From assembly GCF_001661075.1 (NCBI RefSeq), contig NZ_CP014870.1, forward strand, positions 5,399,703-5,463,702: 64,000 nt of DNA, read 5' to 3'. Of this stretch, positions 56,528-64,000 are shown one piece after another (position 1 is the first letter of the stretch; every line of letters starts with the position of its first letter). The DNA is from Pseudomonas silesiensis. Lineage in GTDB: Bacteria; Pseudomonadota; Gammaproteobacteria; Pseudomonadales; Pseudomonadaceae. The notes under the pieces were generated by a model. The model saw nothing but the letters and a program-made list of their open reading frames with translations, searched no databases and was not told where the DNA came from. The position numbers and the translations under genes were made by a program.

Positions 56528-57997
56528 CTATTTCTTGTCGCGGCGCTTTTTGTCGGCCTTCTTGTGGTGCGACATCATGCGGCGCTTCTTGTTGACCTGA
56601 CGGTCGGTGAGCGAGTTCTTGTTGCCTTCGTACGGGTTCTCGCCACCCTTGAACTCGATGCGGATCGGCGTACCGACCAGCTTCAAGACACGACGGTAAG
56701 TGTTTTCCAGATAACGGACGTACGACTTCGGCACTTTTTCGATCTGGTTACCGTGGATCACGATGATCGGCGGGTTCGCACCACCCAAGTGGGCATAGCG
56801 CAGCTTGATCCGGCGGTTGTTGACCATCGGTGGCGCGTGCTCACCAACCGCATCTTCCAGAATCGTGGTCAGGCGGTTGGTTGGCCAACGGGTGACCGCA
56901 GACTTGAACGAGTTCTGTACGGAGGCGTAGAGGTTGCCCACGCCCGTGCCGTGCAGGGCCGAGATGAAGTGAATGTCGGCGTAATCAACGAAGAACAGTC
57001 GACGTTGCAGCTCGACCTTCACGAAGTCGCGCTCGCTCGGCGTCATGCCGTCCCACTTGTTGATCGCGATCACCAGCGCACGACCCGACTCAATGGCGAA
57101 GCCCAGCAGGTTGAGATCGTGATCGACCACGCCTTCGCGGGCGTCCATCACGAAGATCACCACGTTGGCGTCTTTGATCGCCTGCAGGGTTTTGACCACG
57201 GAGAATTTTTCGACTTCTTCGTGGATCTTGCCGCGCTTGCGCACGCCGGCGGTGTCGATCAGCGTGTACTTCTCGTCGTTACGCTCGAACGGGATGTAGA
57301 TACTGTCGCGGGTGGTGCCGGGCTCGTCATAGACGATTACCCGGTCTTCACCGAGCATGCGGTTGACCAGGGTCGACTTGCCGACGTTCGGGCGACCGAT
57401 GATGGCGATCTTGATCCCGTCTTTTTCGCTCGGGCCAGGAATGCGCTTGGCTTCCTCGCCTTCGGCAACGATCTCTTCCTCGCCTTCTTCCAGTTCGTCA
57501 TCGTCTTTCGGGAAGTCGCTGAGGGCGATTTCCAGCATCTGGGTGATGCCACGACCATGGGCACCGGCGATCGGGATCGCGTGGCCCATGCCCAACGGGG
57601 CGAATTCGGCGCGGGCCATTTCCGGGTCGATGTTGTCGACCTTGTTGGCAACCACGTAGGAGCGCTTGTTACGTTTGCGCAAATGCTCGGCGATCATCTG
57701 GTCGGCGGCGGTGAAACCGGCCTTGGCATCTACCAGGAACAGAACGACATCCGCTTCTTCAATGGCCAGCAGCGACTGCTCGGCCATTTTTTCGTCCATA
57801 CCGTGCTCGTCACCGGAGATACCGCCGGTGTCGACCAGAATGTAGGAACGCCCTTGCCACTTGGCCTCACCGTACTGGCGATCACGGGTCAGACCGGACA
57901 AGTCGCCGACGATGGCGTCGCGAGTCCTGGTCAGGCGGTTGAACAAGGTGGACTTGCCGACGTTCGGTCGGCCCACCAGGGCGATTACGGGAACCAT
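56528..57997 (-). CDS. der: Ribosome biogenesis GTPase Der (EngA)
   Basis: 489 residues from ATG 57997. Two GTPase domains in tandem each show [13 protein letters not shown] or DTAG, and NKVD or NKWD motifs. A KH-like C-terminal domain and a Lys/Arg-rich tail ([13 protein letters not shown]) follow. It assists 50S subunit assembly and is essential in most bacteria. It is the last gene of the bamB-side cluster. Confidence 0.96.
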   Translation of the reverse strand: MVPVIALVGRPNVGKSTLFNRLTRTRDAIVGDLSGLTRDRQYGEAKWQGRSYILVDTGGISGDEHGMDEKMAEQSLLAIEEADVVLFLVDAKAGFTAADQMIAEHLRKRNKRSYVVANKVDNIDPEMARAEFAPLGMGHAIPIAGAHGRGITQMLEIALSDFPKDDDELEEGEEEIVAEGEEAKRIPGPSEKDGIKIAIIGRPNVGKSTLVNRMLGEDRVIVYDEPGTTRDSIYIPFERNDEKYTLIDTAGVRKRGKIHEEVEKFSVVKTLQAIKDANVVIFVMDAREGVVDHDLNLLGFAIESGRALVIAINKWDGMTPSERDFVKVELQRRLFFVDYADIHFISALHGTGVGNLYASVQNSFKSAVTRWPTNRLTTILEDAVGEHAPPMVNNRRIKLRYAHLGGANPPIIVIHGNQIEKVPKSYVRYLENTYRRVLKLVGTPIRIEFKGGENPYEGNKNSLTDRQVNKKRRMMSHHKKADKKRRDKK

Positions 57998-58027
57998 GCG
58001 GCTCTCCACTTCGTTATTTCAGAAAAT

Positions 58028-58053
58028 ACAAAAGCCGCTGCTAGGCAGCGGCT
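58028..58053 (-). terminator. Terminator-like hairpin just upstream of der
   Basis: AGCCGCTGC-TAG-GCAGCGGCT followed on the minus strand by TTTTGTATTTTC. It stands about 30 bases before the der start, so der must be read through from upstream or start from a promoter inside the short spacer. Confidence 0.75.
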
Positions 58054-58083
58054 GGTGCTCGGGGCAATCACCATGGGGCTTTT

Positions 58084-58183
58084 TGTGGGAGCGAGCTTGC
58101 TCGCGATAAACGCATAGGCACCGCGTTCATCCAGGACGCAAACGTAATCGTTGACGTCCTTCGCGAGCAAGCTCGCTCCCACA
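58084..58183. repeat. REP inverted pair between bamB and der
   Basis: TGTGGGAGCGAGCTTGCTCG and CGAGCAAGCTCGCTCCCACA are perfect inverted arms. Confidence 0.88.
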
Positions 58184-58204
58184 TTAATACCCACAAGTGA
58201 AGCC

Positions 58205-58226
58205 GCTTGGGGGTTAAACCCCAAGC
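58205..58226 (-). other. Stem-loop just after bamB
   Basis: GCTTGGGG and CCCCAAGC pair around GTTAAA, a few bases past the bamB stop codon. No T-run follows; it may protect the 3' end. Confidence 0.6.
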
Positions 58227-58233
58227 ATAGTTG

Positions 58234-59385
58234 TTACTTGATGGTCAGGGCTTCCAGTTTGCCACTGTTGCCATATACATAAATCATGTCACCCACCACC
58301 AGCGGACGGGCGCGCAGGCCGTCGCTGTCGATGCGTTCGCGGCCGACGAAACGACCGTCCACCTGACTCAGCAGGTGCAGGTAACCTTCCAGGTCACCGA
58401 CTGCCACGTAGCTGGAGAACACCTCTGGCGCCGACAGTTGACGGCGAGCCAGCGAATCGTTGCTCCACAAGGCTGTGGTGGAACGTTCGTCGATGCCTTC
58501 AACAGTGCCCGAAGACAGGCTCACATAGACGCTGCCAAACCCCTGGGCGACACCGGCATAGCTGGAAGCATCACGCTGCCAGAGCTGACGACCGCTATCG
58601 AGGTCCAGTGCCGCAACGCGACCCTGGTAGCTGGCGACATACAGCGTACTGCCGGACAACAGCAGCCCACCGTCGATATCGACCACACGTTCCAGTTCCG
58701 AACGGCCTTGCGGGATCGCTACACGCTGTTCCCACACCGGCACGCCGTTGGAAATATCCAGAGCGACCACTTTACCAGTCGACAGGCCAGCCACCGCAAG
58801 GCGATTGGTGACGATCGGCGCACTGGTGCCGCGCAGGGTCAGGACCGCTGGCGTGCTGTCATACAACCAGCGTTGGGTGCCGGTAGCGGCGTCCAGGCCG
58901 ATCAGACGGTCGTCCTGAGTCTGGACCACCACCACGTCGCCGTTGTTGGCCGGCGGCGCGAGCACTTCACTGGACACGCGTGCGCGCCATTTCTCTTCGC
59001 CGCTGCTGGCGTCCAGGGCAACGATTTCACCCTTGAGCGTGCCGATCGTGAGCAACCCGTAAGCCACGCCAACGGCGCCGGAAACAGGCAGATCCAGATC
59101 TTTCTCCCATTTGACGTCGCCATTGCTGCGATCCAGCGCCATCACCTCACCGGTGACGTCGGCGGCATAGATGGTATCGCCATCGATCGCCGGAACCAGC
59201 ATGTTGTAGGTTTCGCCCTGACCGTCACCGATCGAACGACTCCACTGCTTTTGCAGAACCACTTCTTCCTTGAAGTCGGTCAACTCGGCCGGCGGCAGTT
59301 CTTTCTTGCTGTTGCTGCTGCAACCCGCGGCCAGTACGGCCAGAGCCAGCAATGCTGCATGTTTCCAACGAATCACGTCACGCAT
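58234..59385 (-). CDS. bamB: Outer membrane assembly lipoprotein BamB
   Basis: 383 residues. The lipoprotein signal ends LAVLAAGC, with Cys22 lipidated. Eight-bladed propeller repeats follow, of the form ALDLDSGRQLW and ALDASSGEEKW. It is a subunit of the BAM complex that inserts outer-membrane barrels. Its start overlaps the yfgM end by 8 bases. Confidence 0.95.
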   Translation of the reverse strand: MRDVIRWKHAALLALAVLAAGCSSNSKKELPPAELTDFKEEVVLQKQWSRSIGDGQGETYNMLVPAIDGDTIYAADVTGEVMALDRSNGDVKWEKDLDLPVSGAVGVAYGLLTIGTLKGEIVALDASSGEEKWRARVSSEVLAPPANNGDVVVVQTQDDRLIGLDAATGTQRWLYDSTPAVLTLRGTSAPIVTNRLAVAGLSTGKVVALDISNGVPVWEQRVAIPQGRSELERVVDIDGGLLLSGSTLYVASYQGRVAALDLDSGRQLWQRDASSYAGVAQGFGSVYVSLSSGTVEGIDERSTTALWSNDSLARRQLSAPEVFSSYVAVGDLEGYLHLLSQVDGRFVGRERIDSDGLRARPLVVGDMIYVYGNSGKLEALTIK

Positions 59386-60019
59386 CCCCTTTGGCCAGAT
59401 CGTCCAGCTTGATTTGCAGGCCGCCTACCGCCGCTTCATCCGACAGTGCCGCCTTGGCTTTTTGATACGCCGCGTTCGCTTCGTCGGTACGACCCAACTG
59501 CACCAGCAGGTCGCCCTTGAGTTCCTCGCGAGTAGCCAGGAAAGCGGTATCGGCATCGCCTTCGAGCAGTTTCAGGGCTTCATCGGCCTTGTCCTGCGCA
59601 GCCAGCACCTGCGCCAGGCGCTGACGGGCGATTTCGCCCAGTGCCGGGTTGGCCGGTTTGGCGACGATGGCTTTCAGCTCGGTGGCGGCATCGTCCAGCT
59701 TGCCGCTGTCGACCGCGACTTTCGCCACGAACAGGCTGCCATACTGCGCGTAAGCGCTGCCGCCGAACTCGCTGTTGAGCTTGCCGGCCAGGTCCGAAAC
59801 TCGGGCGGCATCGGGCTTGCCGCTTGGCGTCAGCGTGGTTTCCAGCAACTGTTGATAGAGAATCGAGGCGCCTTGCGACTGATTGCTCTGATATTTCTGC
59901 CAGGCCTGCCAGCCGAACACGATGACCAGCGCCAACAGGCCGCCAGTAACCAGGGGCTTGCCGTTGCGTGTCCACCAGTCCTTCAAATCCGCCAGCTGTT
60001 CGTCTTCGGTACTCGACAC
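59378..60019 (-). CDS. yfgM: YfgM family periplasmic chaperone-like protein (TPR, SecYEG ancillary)
   Basis: 213 residues. A short cytoplasmic start (SSTEDEQLADLKDWWTRNG) precedes one membrane helix (LVTGGLLALVIVFGWQAW) and a periplasmic domain of TPR-like helices. E. coli YfgM associates with the Sec translocon and PpiD. Its place between hisS and bamB is the classic gene order. Confidence 0.92.
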   Translation of the reverse strand: MSSTEDEQLADLKDWWTRNGKPLVTGGLLALVIVFGWQAWQKYQSNQSQGASILYQQLLETTLTPSGKPDAARVSDLAGKLNSEFGGSAYAQYGSLFVAKVAVDSGKLDDAATELKAIVAKPANPALGEIARQRLAQVLAAQDKADEALKLLEGDADTAFLATREELKGDLLVQLGRTDEANAAYQKAKAALSDEAAVGGLQIKLDDLAKGDA

Positions 60020-60059
60020 CCCAATACTCCTTAATCGCTAAATCGGCTGTTTGACAGCT

Positions 60060-61349
60060 TCAACCCTGCACGATGCAGGTGGCCAGGTGTGCAGCAAGCG
60101 CATCCCAGGCAATGCTTTGTTGTTCGCCCTGGCCACGCAGGGGTTTGAAACCTACCACTTGCTGGGCCATTTCGTCGTCACCGAGGATCAGCGCATACAG
60201 CGCACCGCTCTTGTCGGCTTTCTTGAACTGGCTTTTGAAGCTGCCGGCGCCGGCATTGACTTGCAGGCGCAGGTTGGGCAATTGGTCACGCACCCGCTCG
60301 GCCAAAGCCAGACCGGCCAGTTCGGCGGCTTCGCCGAAAGCGCACAGATAAACGTCGACCTGCCGGGAGATCTCTTCCGGGATCTGCTCCAGGGTTTCCA
60401 GCATCAGCACCAGGCGCTCGATGCCCATGGCGAAACCGACGCCCGGGGTCGGCTTGCCGCCCATCTGCTCGACCAGGCCGTCGTAGCGACCACCGGCACA
60501 CACGGTGCCCTGGGCGCCCAGCTTGTCGGTGACCCATTCGAAAACGGTCTTGCTGTAGTAATCCAGCCCGCGAACCAGCTTCGGGTTGATCACGTAAGGA
60601 ATGCCGACCGCATCGAGGCGAGCCTTGAGGCCCTCGAAGTGCAGGCGGGATTCTTCGTCGAGGTAGTCGGCCATTTTCGGCGCGTCTGTCAGGATCGCCT
60701 GGGTATCGGCGTTCTTGGTGTCCAGGACCCGCAACGGGTTGGTTTTCAAGCGGCGCTGGCTGTCTTCGTCCAGCTTGTCCAGGTGCGTGGACAGGAACGC
60801 GACCAGCGCTTCGCGATAGCGCCCGCGGGATTCGCTGGTGCCGAGGCTGTTGAGTTCGAGCTTGACCGCATCACGGATGCCCAGCTCGCCCCACAGGCGC
60901 CAGGTCAGCACGATCAGCTCGGCGTCAATGTCCGGACCGTCGAGGTTGAACACCTCCAGGCCGATCTGGTGGAACTGGCGATAGCGGCCTTTCTGCGGAC
61001 GTTCGTGGCGGAACATCGGGCCGACGTACCAGAGTTTCTGTACCTGGCCACCGCCGGTGATGCCATGTTCCAGCACCGCACGCACACAGGCCGCCGTGCC
61101 TTCGGGGCGCAGGGTCAGGGAGTCGCCGTTGCGGTCGTCGAAGGTGTACATCTCTTTTTCGACGATGTCGGTCACTTCACCGATCGAGCGCTTGAACAGC
61201 TCGGTGAACTCGACGATCGGCATGCGGATCTGCTTGTAACCGTAGTTATCCAGCAGACGCGCGACGGTGCCTTCGAAATGACGCCACAGGGGTGTCTGTT
61301 CGGGCAGGATATCGTTCATGCCACGGATGGCTTGCAGGGACTTGCTCAC
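60060..61349 (-). CDS. hisS: Histidyl-tRNA synthetase
   Basis: 429 residues. Class II motifs include the start [12 protein letters not shown], motif 2 [20 protein letters not shown], and [14 protein letters not shown] with CAGGRYDGL. The anticodon-binding domain is C-terminal. It charges tRNA-His. It lies between ispG and yfgM in the same direction. Confidence 0.97.
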   Translation of the reverse strand: MSKSLQAIRGMNDILPEQTPLWRHFEGTVARLLDNYGYKQIRMPIVEFTELFKRSIGEVTDIVEKEMYTFDDRNGDSLTLRPEGTAACVRAVLEHGITGGGQVQKLWYVGPMFRHERPQKGRYRQFHQIGLEVFNLDGPDIDAELIVLTWRLWGELGIRDAVKLELNSLGTSESRGRYREALVAFLSTHLDKLDEDSQRRLKTNPLRVLDTKNADTQAILTDAPKMADYLDEESRLHFEGLKARLDAVGIPYVINPKLVRGLDYYSKTVFEWVTDKLGAQGTVCAGGRYDGLVEQMGGKPTPGVGFAMGIERLVLMLETLEQIPEEISRQVDVYLCAFGEAAELAGLALAERVRDQLPNLRLQVNAGAGSFKSQFKKADKSGALYALILGDDEMAQQVVGFKPLRGQGEQQSIAWDALAAHLATCIVQG

Positions 61350-61386
61350 TTTAAATCCTTAAATTCGTTCGGCGCTTCAGTCGGGC

Positions 61387-62496
61387 TTAGCCACGCGCGA
61401 TAACGGCTGCGTCGGCTTCGACCTTTTCGGCCGCTTTCTGGCGGATCAAGCGTTCAAGCTCATCCACCAGATTGTCATTGGTCAGTTTCTGCGACGGCTT
61501 GCCGTCGATGTAAATCAGGTTGGGCGTGCCGCCGGTCAAGCCGATATGGGCTTCCTTGGCTTCGCCCGGCCCGTTGACCACGCAACCGATGACCGCGACA
61601 TCCAGCGGCACCAGCAGGTCTTCGAGGCGCCCTTCCAGCTCGTTCATGGTCTTGACCACATCGAAGTTCTGCCGCGAGCAGCTCGGGCAGGCGATGAAGT
61701 TGATGCCACGGGAACGCAGATGCAGGGACTTGAGAATGTCGTAGCCGACTTTCACTTCCTCGACCGGGTCGGCCGCCAACGAGATGCGGATAGTATCGCC
61801 AATCCCTTCGGCAAGCAGCATACCGAGGCCCACGGCGGATTTCACCGTGCCTGAACGCAAACCACCGGCTTCGGTGATCCCCAGGTGCAGCGGCTGGACG
61901 ATTTCCTTGGCCAGCAAGCGGTAAGCGGCGACGGCCATGAACACGTCGGACGCCTTCACGCTGACCTTGAAGTCCTGGAAGTTCAGGCGCTCCAGGTGCT
62001 CGACGTGACGCAAGGCGGACTCGACCAGCGCGGCCGGGGTCGGCTCGCCGTATTTCTTTTGCAGGTCTTTTTCCAGGGAACCGGCGTTGACGCCGATACG
62101 GATCGGAATCCCGCGATCGCGGGCCGCGTCGACCACCGCGCGCACACGGTCTTCGCGACCGATGTTGCCCGGGTTGATCCGCAGGCAGTCGACGCCCAGT
62201 TCGGCTACGCGCAAAGCGATCTTGTAGTCGAAATGGATGTCGGCCACCAGGGGCACCTTGACCAACTGCTTGATCTTGCCGAACGCTTCGGCGGCGTCCA
62301 TATCCGGTACGGAAATCCGCACGATATCGACGCCCGCGGCTTCCAGGCGGTTGATCTGGGCCACGGTGGCGGCCACGTCATTGGTGTCGCTGTTGGTCAT
62401 GCTCTGCACAGCGATAGGCGCATCGCCGCCCACAGGCACGTTACCGACCCAGATCTTGCGGGATTCGCGACGTTTGATTGGAGATTCGCCGTGCAT
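61387..62496 (-). CDS. ispG: 4-hydroxy-3-methylbut-2-enyl diphosphate synthase (MEP pathway)
   Basis: 369 residues. Fe-S cluster ligands are in CPSCSRQNF and [10 protein letters not shown]; the start shows [21 protein letters not shown]. It makes HMBPP from MEcPP in the MEP isoprenoid pathway, showing that this organism has the MEP route. That makes the mevalonate cluster at 22.7-25.9 kb unexpected. rodZ lies 3 bases upstream. Confidence 0.97.
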   Translation of the reverse strand: MHGESPIKRRESRKIWVGNVPVGGDAPIAVQSMTNSDTNDVAATVAQINRLEAAGVDIVRISVPDMDAAEAFGKIKQLVKVPLVADIHFDYKIALRVAELGVDCLRINPGNIGREDRVRAVVDAARDRGIPIRIGVNAGSLEKDLQKKYGEPTPAALVESALRHVEHLERLNFQDFKVSVKASDVFMAVAAYRLLAKEIVQPLHLGITEAGGLRSGTVKSAVGLGMLLAEGIGDTIRISLAADPVEEVKVGYDILKSLHLRSRGINFIACPSCSRQNFDVVKTMNELEGRLEDLLVPLDVAVIGCVVNGPGEAKEAHIGLTGGTPNLIYIDGKPSQKLTNDNLVDELERLIRQKAAEKVEADAAVIARG

Positions 62497-62499
62497 GAC

Positions 62500-63516
62500 T
62501 TATTGACCCAACTTCAGGCGAGCAGTCTCGCCACTGGTGAACGGAGCGGCATCGACCACCTGCCCGTTGTAACTGACCTGCGCGCCACGGGCATAGCCCA
62601 GGCGCACGGTGAACGGCGGCTTGCCACTGACGGAAACGTTTTCGCCTTTGCGCTTGAGACCACTCAACAGCACCTTGCCGGTACCGTCGGTGACTTGGGT
62701 CCAGCAATCGGCGGTGTAACGCAATTGAACCTGGCCCTGCCCGGCCACTGGAGCCGCGGCGGCTGGCGCCGGAACGGTCGGCGCCACCGGCGCGGTGACC
62801 ACCGGTGCCGGCACCGCGGGAACAGCCGGCGCTGGCGTTGCCGGCGTAGCGACAACCGGCGCGGCGCTGCGTGCCGGTGCGGCAGGCGCTTGAGCAGCGG
62901 GGGCGGTAGCTTCAGCGGCGGTCGAAGTGTCAGTCGACGTCTCGGCCTGCGGCAAGGCGAGCGCGGTGGCGCCTTCGGCCTGGCCCTGCGCGACGGCCTG
63001 GTCTTCCGGCTCGTCCAGCGGATGAATCTGGGTCGTGCCGTCGGCGCCTTCGACTTCCACGTGTTCCGGGCTCAGCGTGACCGGCTCCTTGGTGCGCGAG
63101 GACGTCTGATCCTGCCACCAGATGAAACCGCCACCGATCACCGCGATCAGCAACAGCAGGCTGACGATCCGCAAAATGGTGTGGGACACCCGAACCGGCT
63201 CTTCGATACGACCCAGGCTGTGGACGTCGCTGCCCCGGGAGTCGGAGCCGGTGGACTGGTCGAACTGTTGCACCAGCACGGTTTGATCCATGCCCAGCAA
63301 TTTGGCGTAGGCGCGGATGTAACCGCGGGCGAAGGTATGCCCCGGCAGCTTGTCGAACGCGCCGGCTTCCAGATTGCTCAGGGAATTGACGGTGAGGTTG
63401 AGCTTGAGGGCCACTTCGGCCAGCGACCAGCCATTGCTTTCGCGAGCCTGGCGCAATGTCTCACCGGGATTAACGCGATTCGCTGCTACAACTTCGGGAT
63501 GCGCCGCTTTCATCAT
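62500..63516 (-). CDS. rodZ: RodZ-like helix-turn-helix membrane protein
   Basis: 338 residues; start at 63516 or the adjacent ATG at 63513. A Cro-like helix-turn-helix (GETLRQARESNGWSLAEVAL, about 18-37) is cytoplasmic. A membrane helix follows (IVSLLLLIAVIGGGFIWW). Then comes a long Ala/Pro-rich periplasmic linker with APAVPAVPAP-type repeats, and a C-terminal beta domain (DCWTQVTDGTGKVLLSGL). RodZ links MreB to the cell-shape machinery. It overlaps the pilW gene. Confidence 0.9.
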   Translation of the reverse strand: MMKAAHPEVVAANRVNPGETLRQARESNGWSLAEVALKLNLTVNSLSNLEAGAFDKLPGHTFARGYIRAYAKLLGMDQTVLVQQFDQSTGSDSRGSDVHSLGRIEEPVRVSHTILRIVSLLLLIAVIGGGFIWWQDQTSSRTKEPVTLSPEHVEVEGADGTTQIHPLDEPEDQAVAQGQAEGATALALPQAETSTDTSTAAEATAPAAQAPAAPARSAAPVVATPATPAPAVPAVPAPVVTAPVAPTVPAPAAAAPVAGQGQVQLRYTADCWTQVTDGTGKVLLSGLKRKGENVSVSGKPPFTVRLGYARGAQVSYNGQVVDAAPFTSGETARLKLGQ

Positions 63517-64000
63517 TGCTCCGACAGGTATTGCTGATATTCCGGCGTACCGGGATAGAGTCGTTTTAGTTGCAGGCCAAAACTGGCAGCCTTGTCGCGA
63601 TCTTCGAACACTTTTGCCAGCCGGACGCCGAGCAATAGACTACGTGCATTTTGCTCGGTGAGCTGGCTGAAACGGTCGTAGTAGTCACGCGCGGGCACAT
63701 AATGCCTGTCTTCGTAAGACAACTCAGCCATTTCCAGCAAGGCACGTGGCTGTTGGCGGTTCAAGCGCAGGGCTTTTTCCAGTTGTTGCTGGGCCAGATC
63801 ACGCTGGCCAAGCTTGGAAGCGGTCATGCCCAGGTTTTCGAATACTCGCGAACGCTCAGGATACAGGGTATCGGCGGCGGCCTGCTCGAAGCGTTCGTAA
63901 GCCTCTTTGTAACGTTTCTGTTCGAAAAGAAAACTGCCGTAGTTATTGAGGATTCGCGCATCGTCGGGACGGCCGGACAGCGCCTTGCGAAAATGCTGGT
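63513..64000 (-). CDS. pilW: Type IV pilus stability lipoprotein PilW/PilF, C-terminal part (runs off the right edge)
   Basis: The frame is open from the window edge to the stop at 63513. The visible 161 residues contain TPR units such as RPDDARILNNYGSFLFEQKR and KLGQRDLAQQQLEKALRLNR. With rodZ-ispG-hisS downstream, this is the usual pilW context. PilW helps assemble the PilQ secretin. The lipoprotein start is beyond the window. Confidence 0.85.
   Translation of the reverse strand, partial: QHFRKALSGRPDDARILNNYGSFLFEQKRYKEAYERFEQAAADTLYPERSRVFENLGMTASKLGQRDLAQQQLEKALRLNRQQPRALLEMAELSYEDRHYVPARDYYDRFSQLTEQNARSLLLGVRLAKVFEDRDKAASFGLQLKRLYPGTPEYQQYLSEQ

Overview
The window is chromosomal DNA of a Pseudomonas, most likely of the P. 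fluorescens group. This rests on the high-GC codon use, many Pseudomonas-type REP palindromes (cores like TGTGGGAGCGAGCTTGCTCG), and familiar Pseudomonas gene orders: cmoA-cmoB, xseA/guaB-guaA, oprB-gcd, and pilW-rodZ-ispG-hisS-yfgM-bamB-der. No tRNA, rRNA, CRISPR array, prophage or insertion sequence was seen.

Layout. 1-9.3 kb is an accessory block: the start of a toxin-like protein running off the left edge, a bifunctional penicillin-binding-like protein, and a 1711-residue protein with leucine-rich repeats and an apparent NEL-type E3 ubiquitin ligase domain. 9.4-13.5 kb (minus strand) is a CS1/alpha-type chaperone-usher fimbrial operon in which a deletion has fused the start of one pilin gene to the middle of the usher gene. 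14.0-16.4 kb holds a PadR-type regulator with a ferric-siderophore reductase, a small membrane protein and a VF530 protein. 16.8-20.8 kb is oprB-gcd, for periplasmic glucose uptake and oxidation. 20.9-22.5 kb is a tandem duplication of a unit made of a REP element, a structured leader and a small DUF6124-type gene.

22.7-25.9 kb is the most unusual part: a tightly packed operon for class I HMG-CoA reductase, mevalonate kinase and a mevalonate (di)phosphate decarboxylase family protein. No HMG-CoA synthase, phosphomevalonate kinase or isopentenyl phosphate kinase lies beside it. The same chromosome carries ispG of the MEP isoprenoid route at 61.4 kb. 26-34.6 kb holds a Lon-type protease, two AT-rich related small proteins, a chagasin-like lipoprotein, lysoplasmalogenase, cmoAB, tadA and a multicopper oxidase.

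34.9-43.2 kb is a trehalose phosphotransferase regulon: treR, treP, treC, a LamB-type porin, a fused IIA-HPr-EI protein, and a small IIB-like protein that lacks the catalytic cysteine. Twin TreR operators lie between treP and treR. 43.2-44.0 kb is a possible toxin-antitoxin-like pair. 44.3-64 kb is mostly core housekeeping: guaA/guaB, xseA, an M23 peptidase, leuA with a short upstream ORF, an omega-amidase/aminotransferase pair, der, bamB, yfgM, hisS, ispG, rodZ and the end of pilW.
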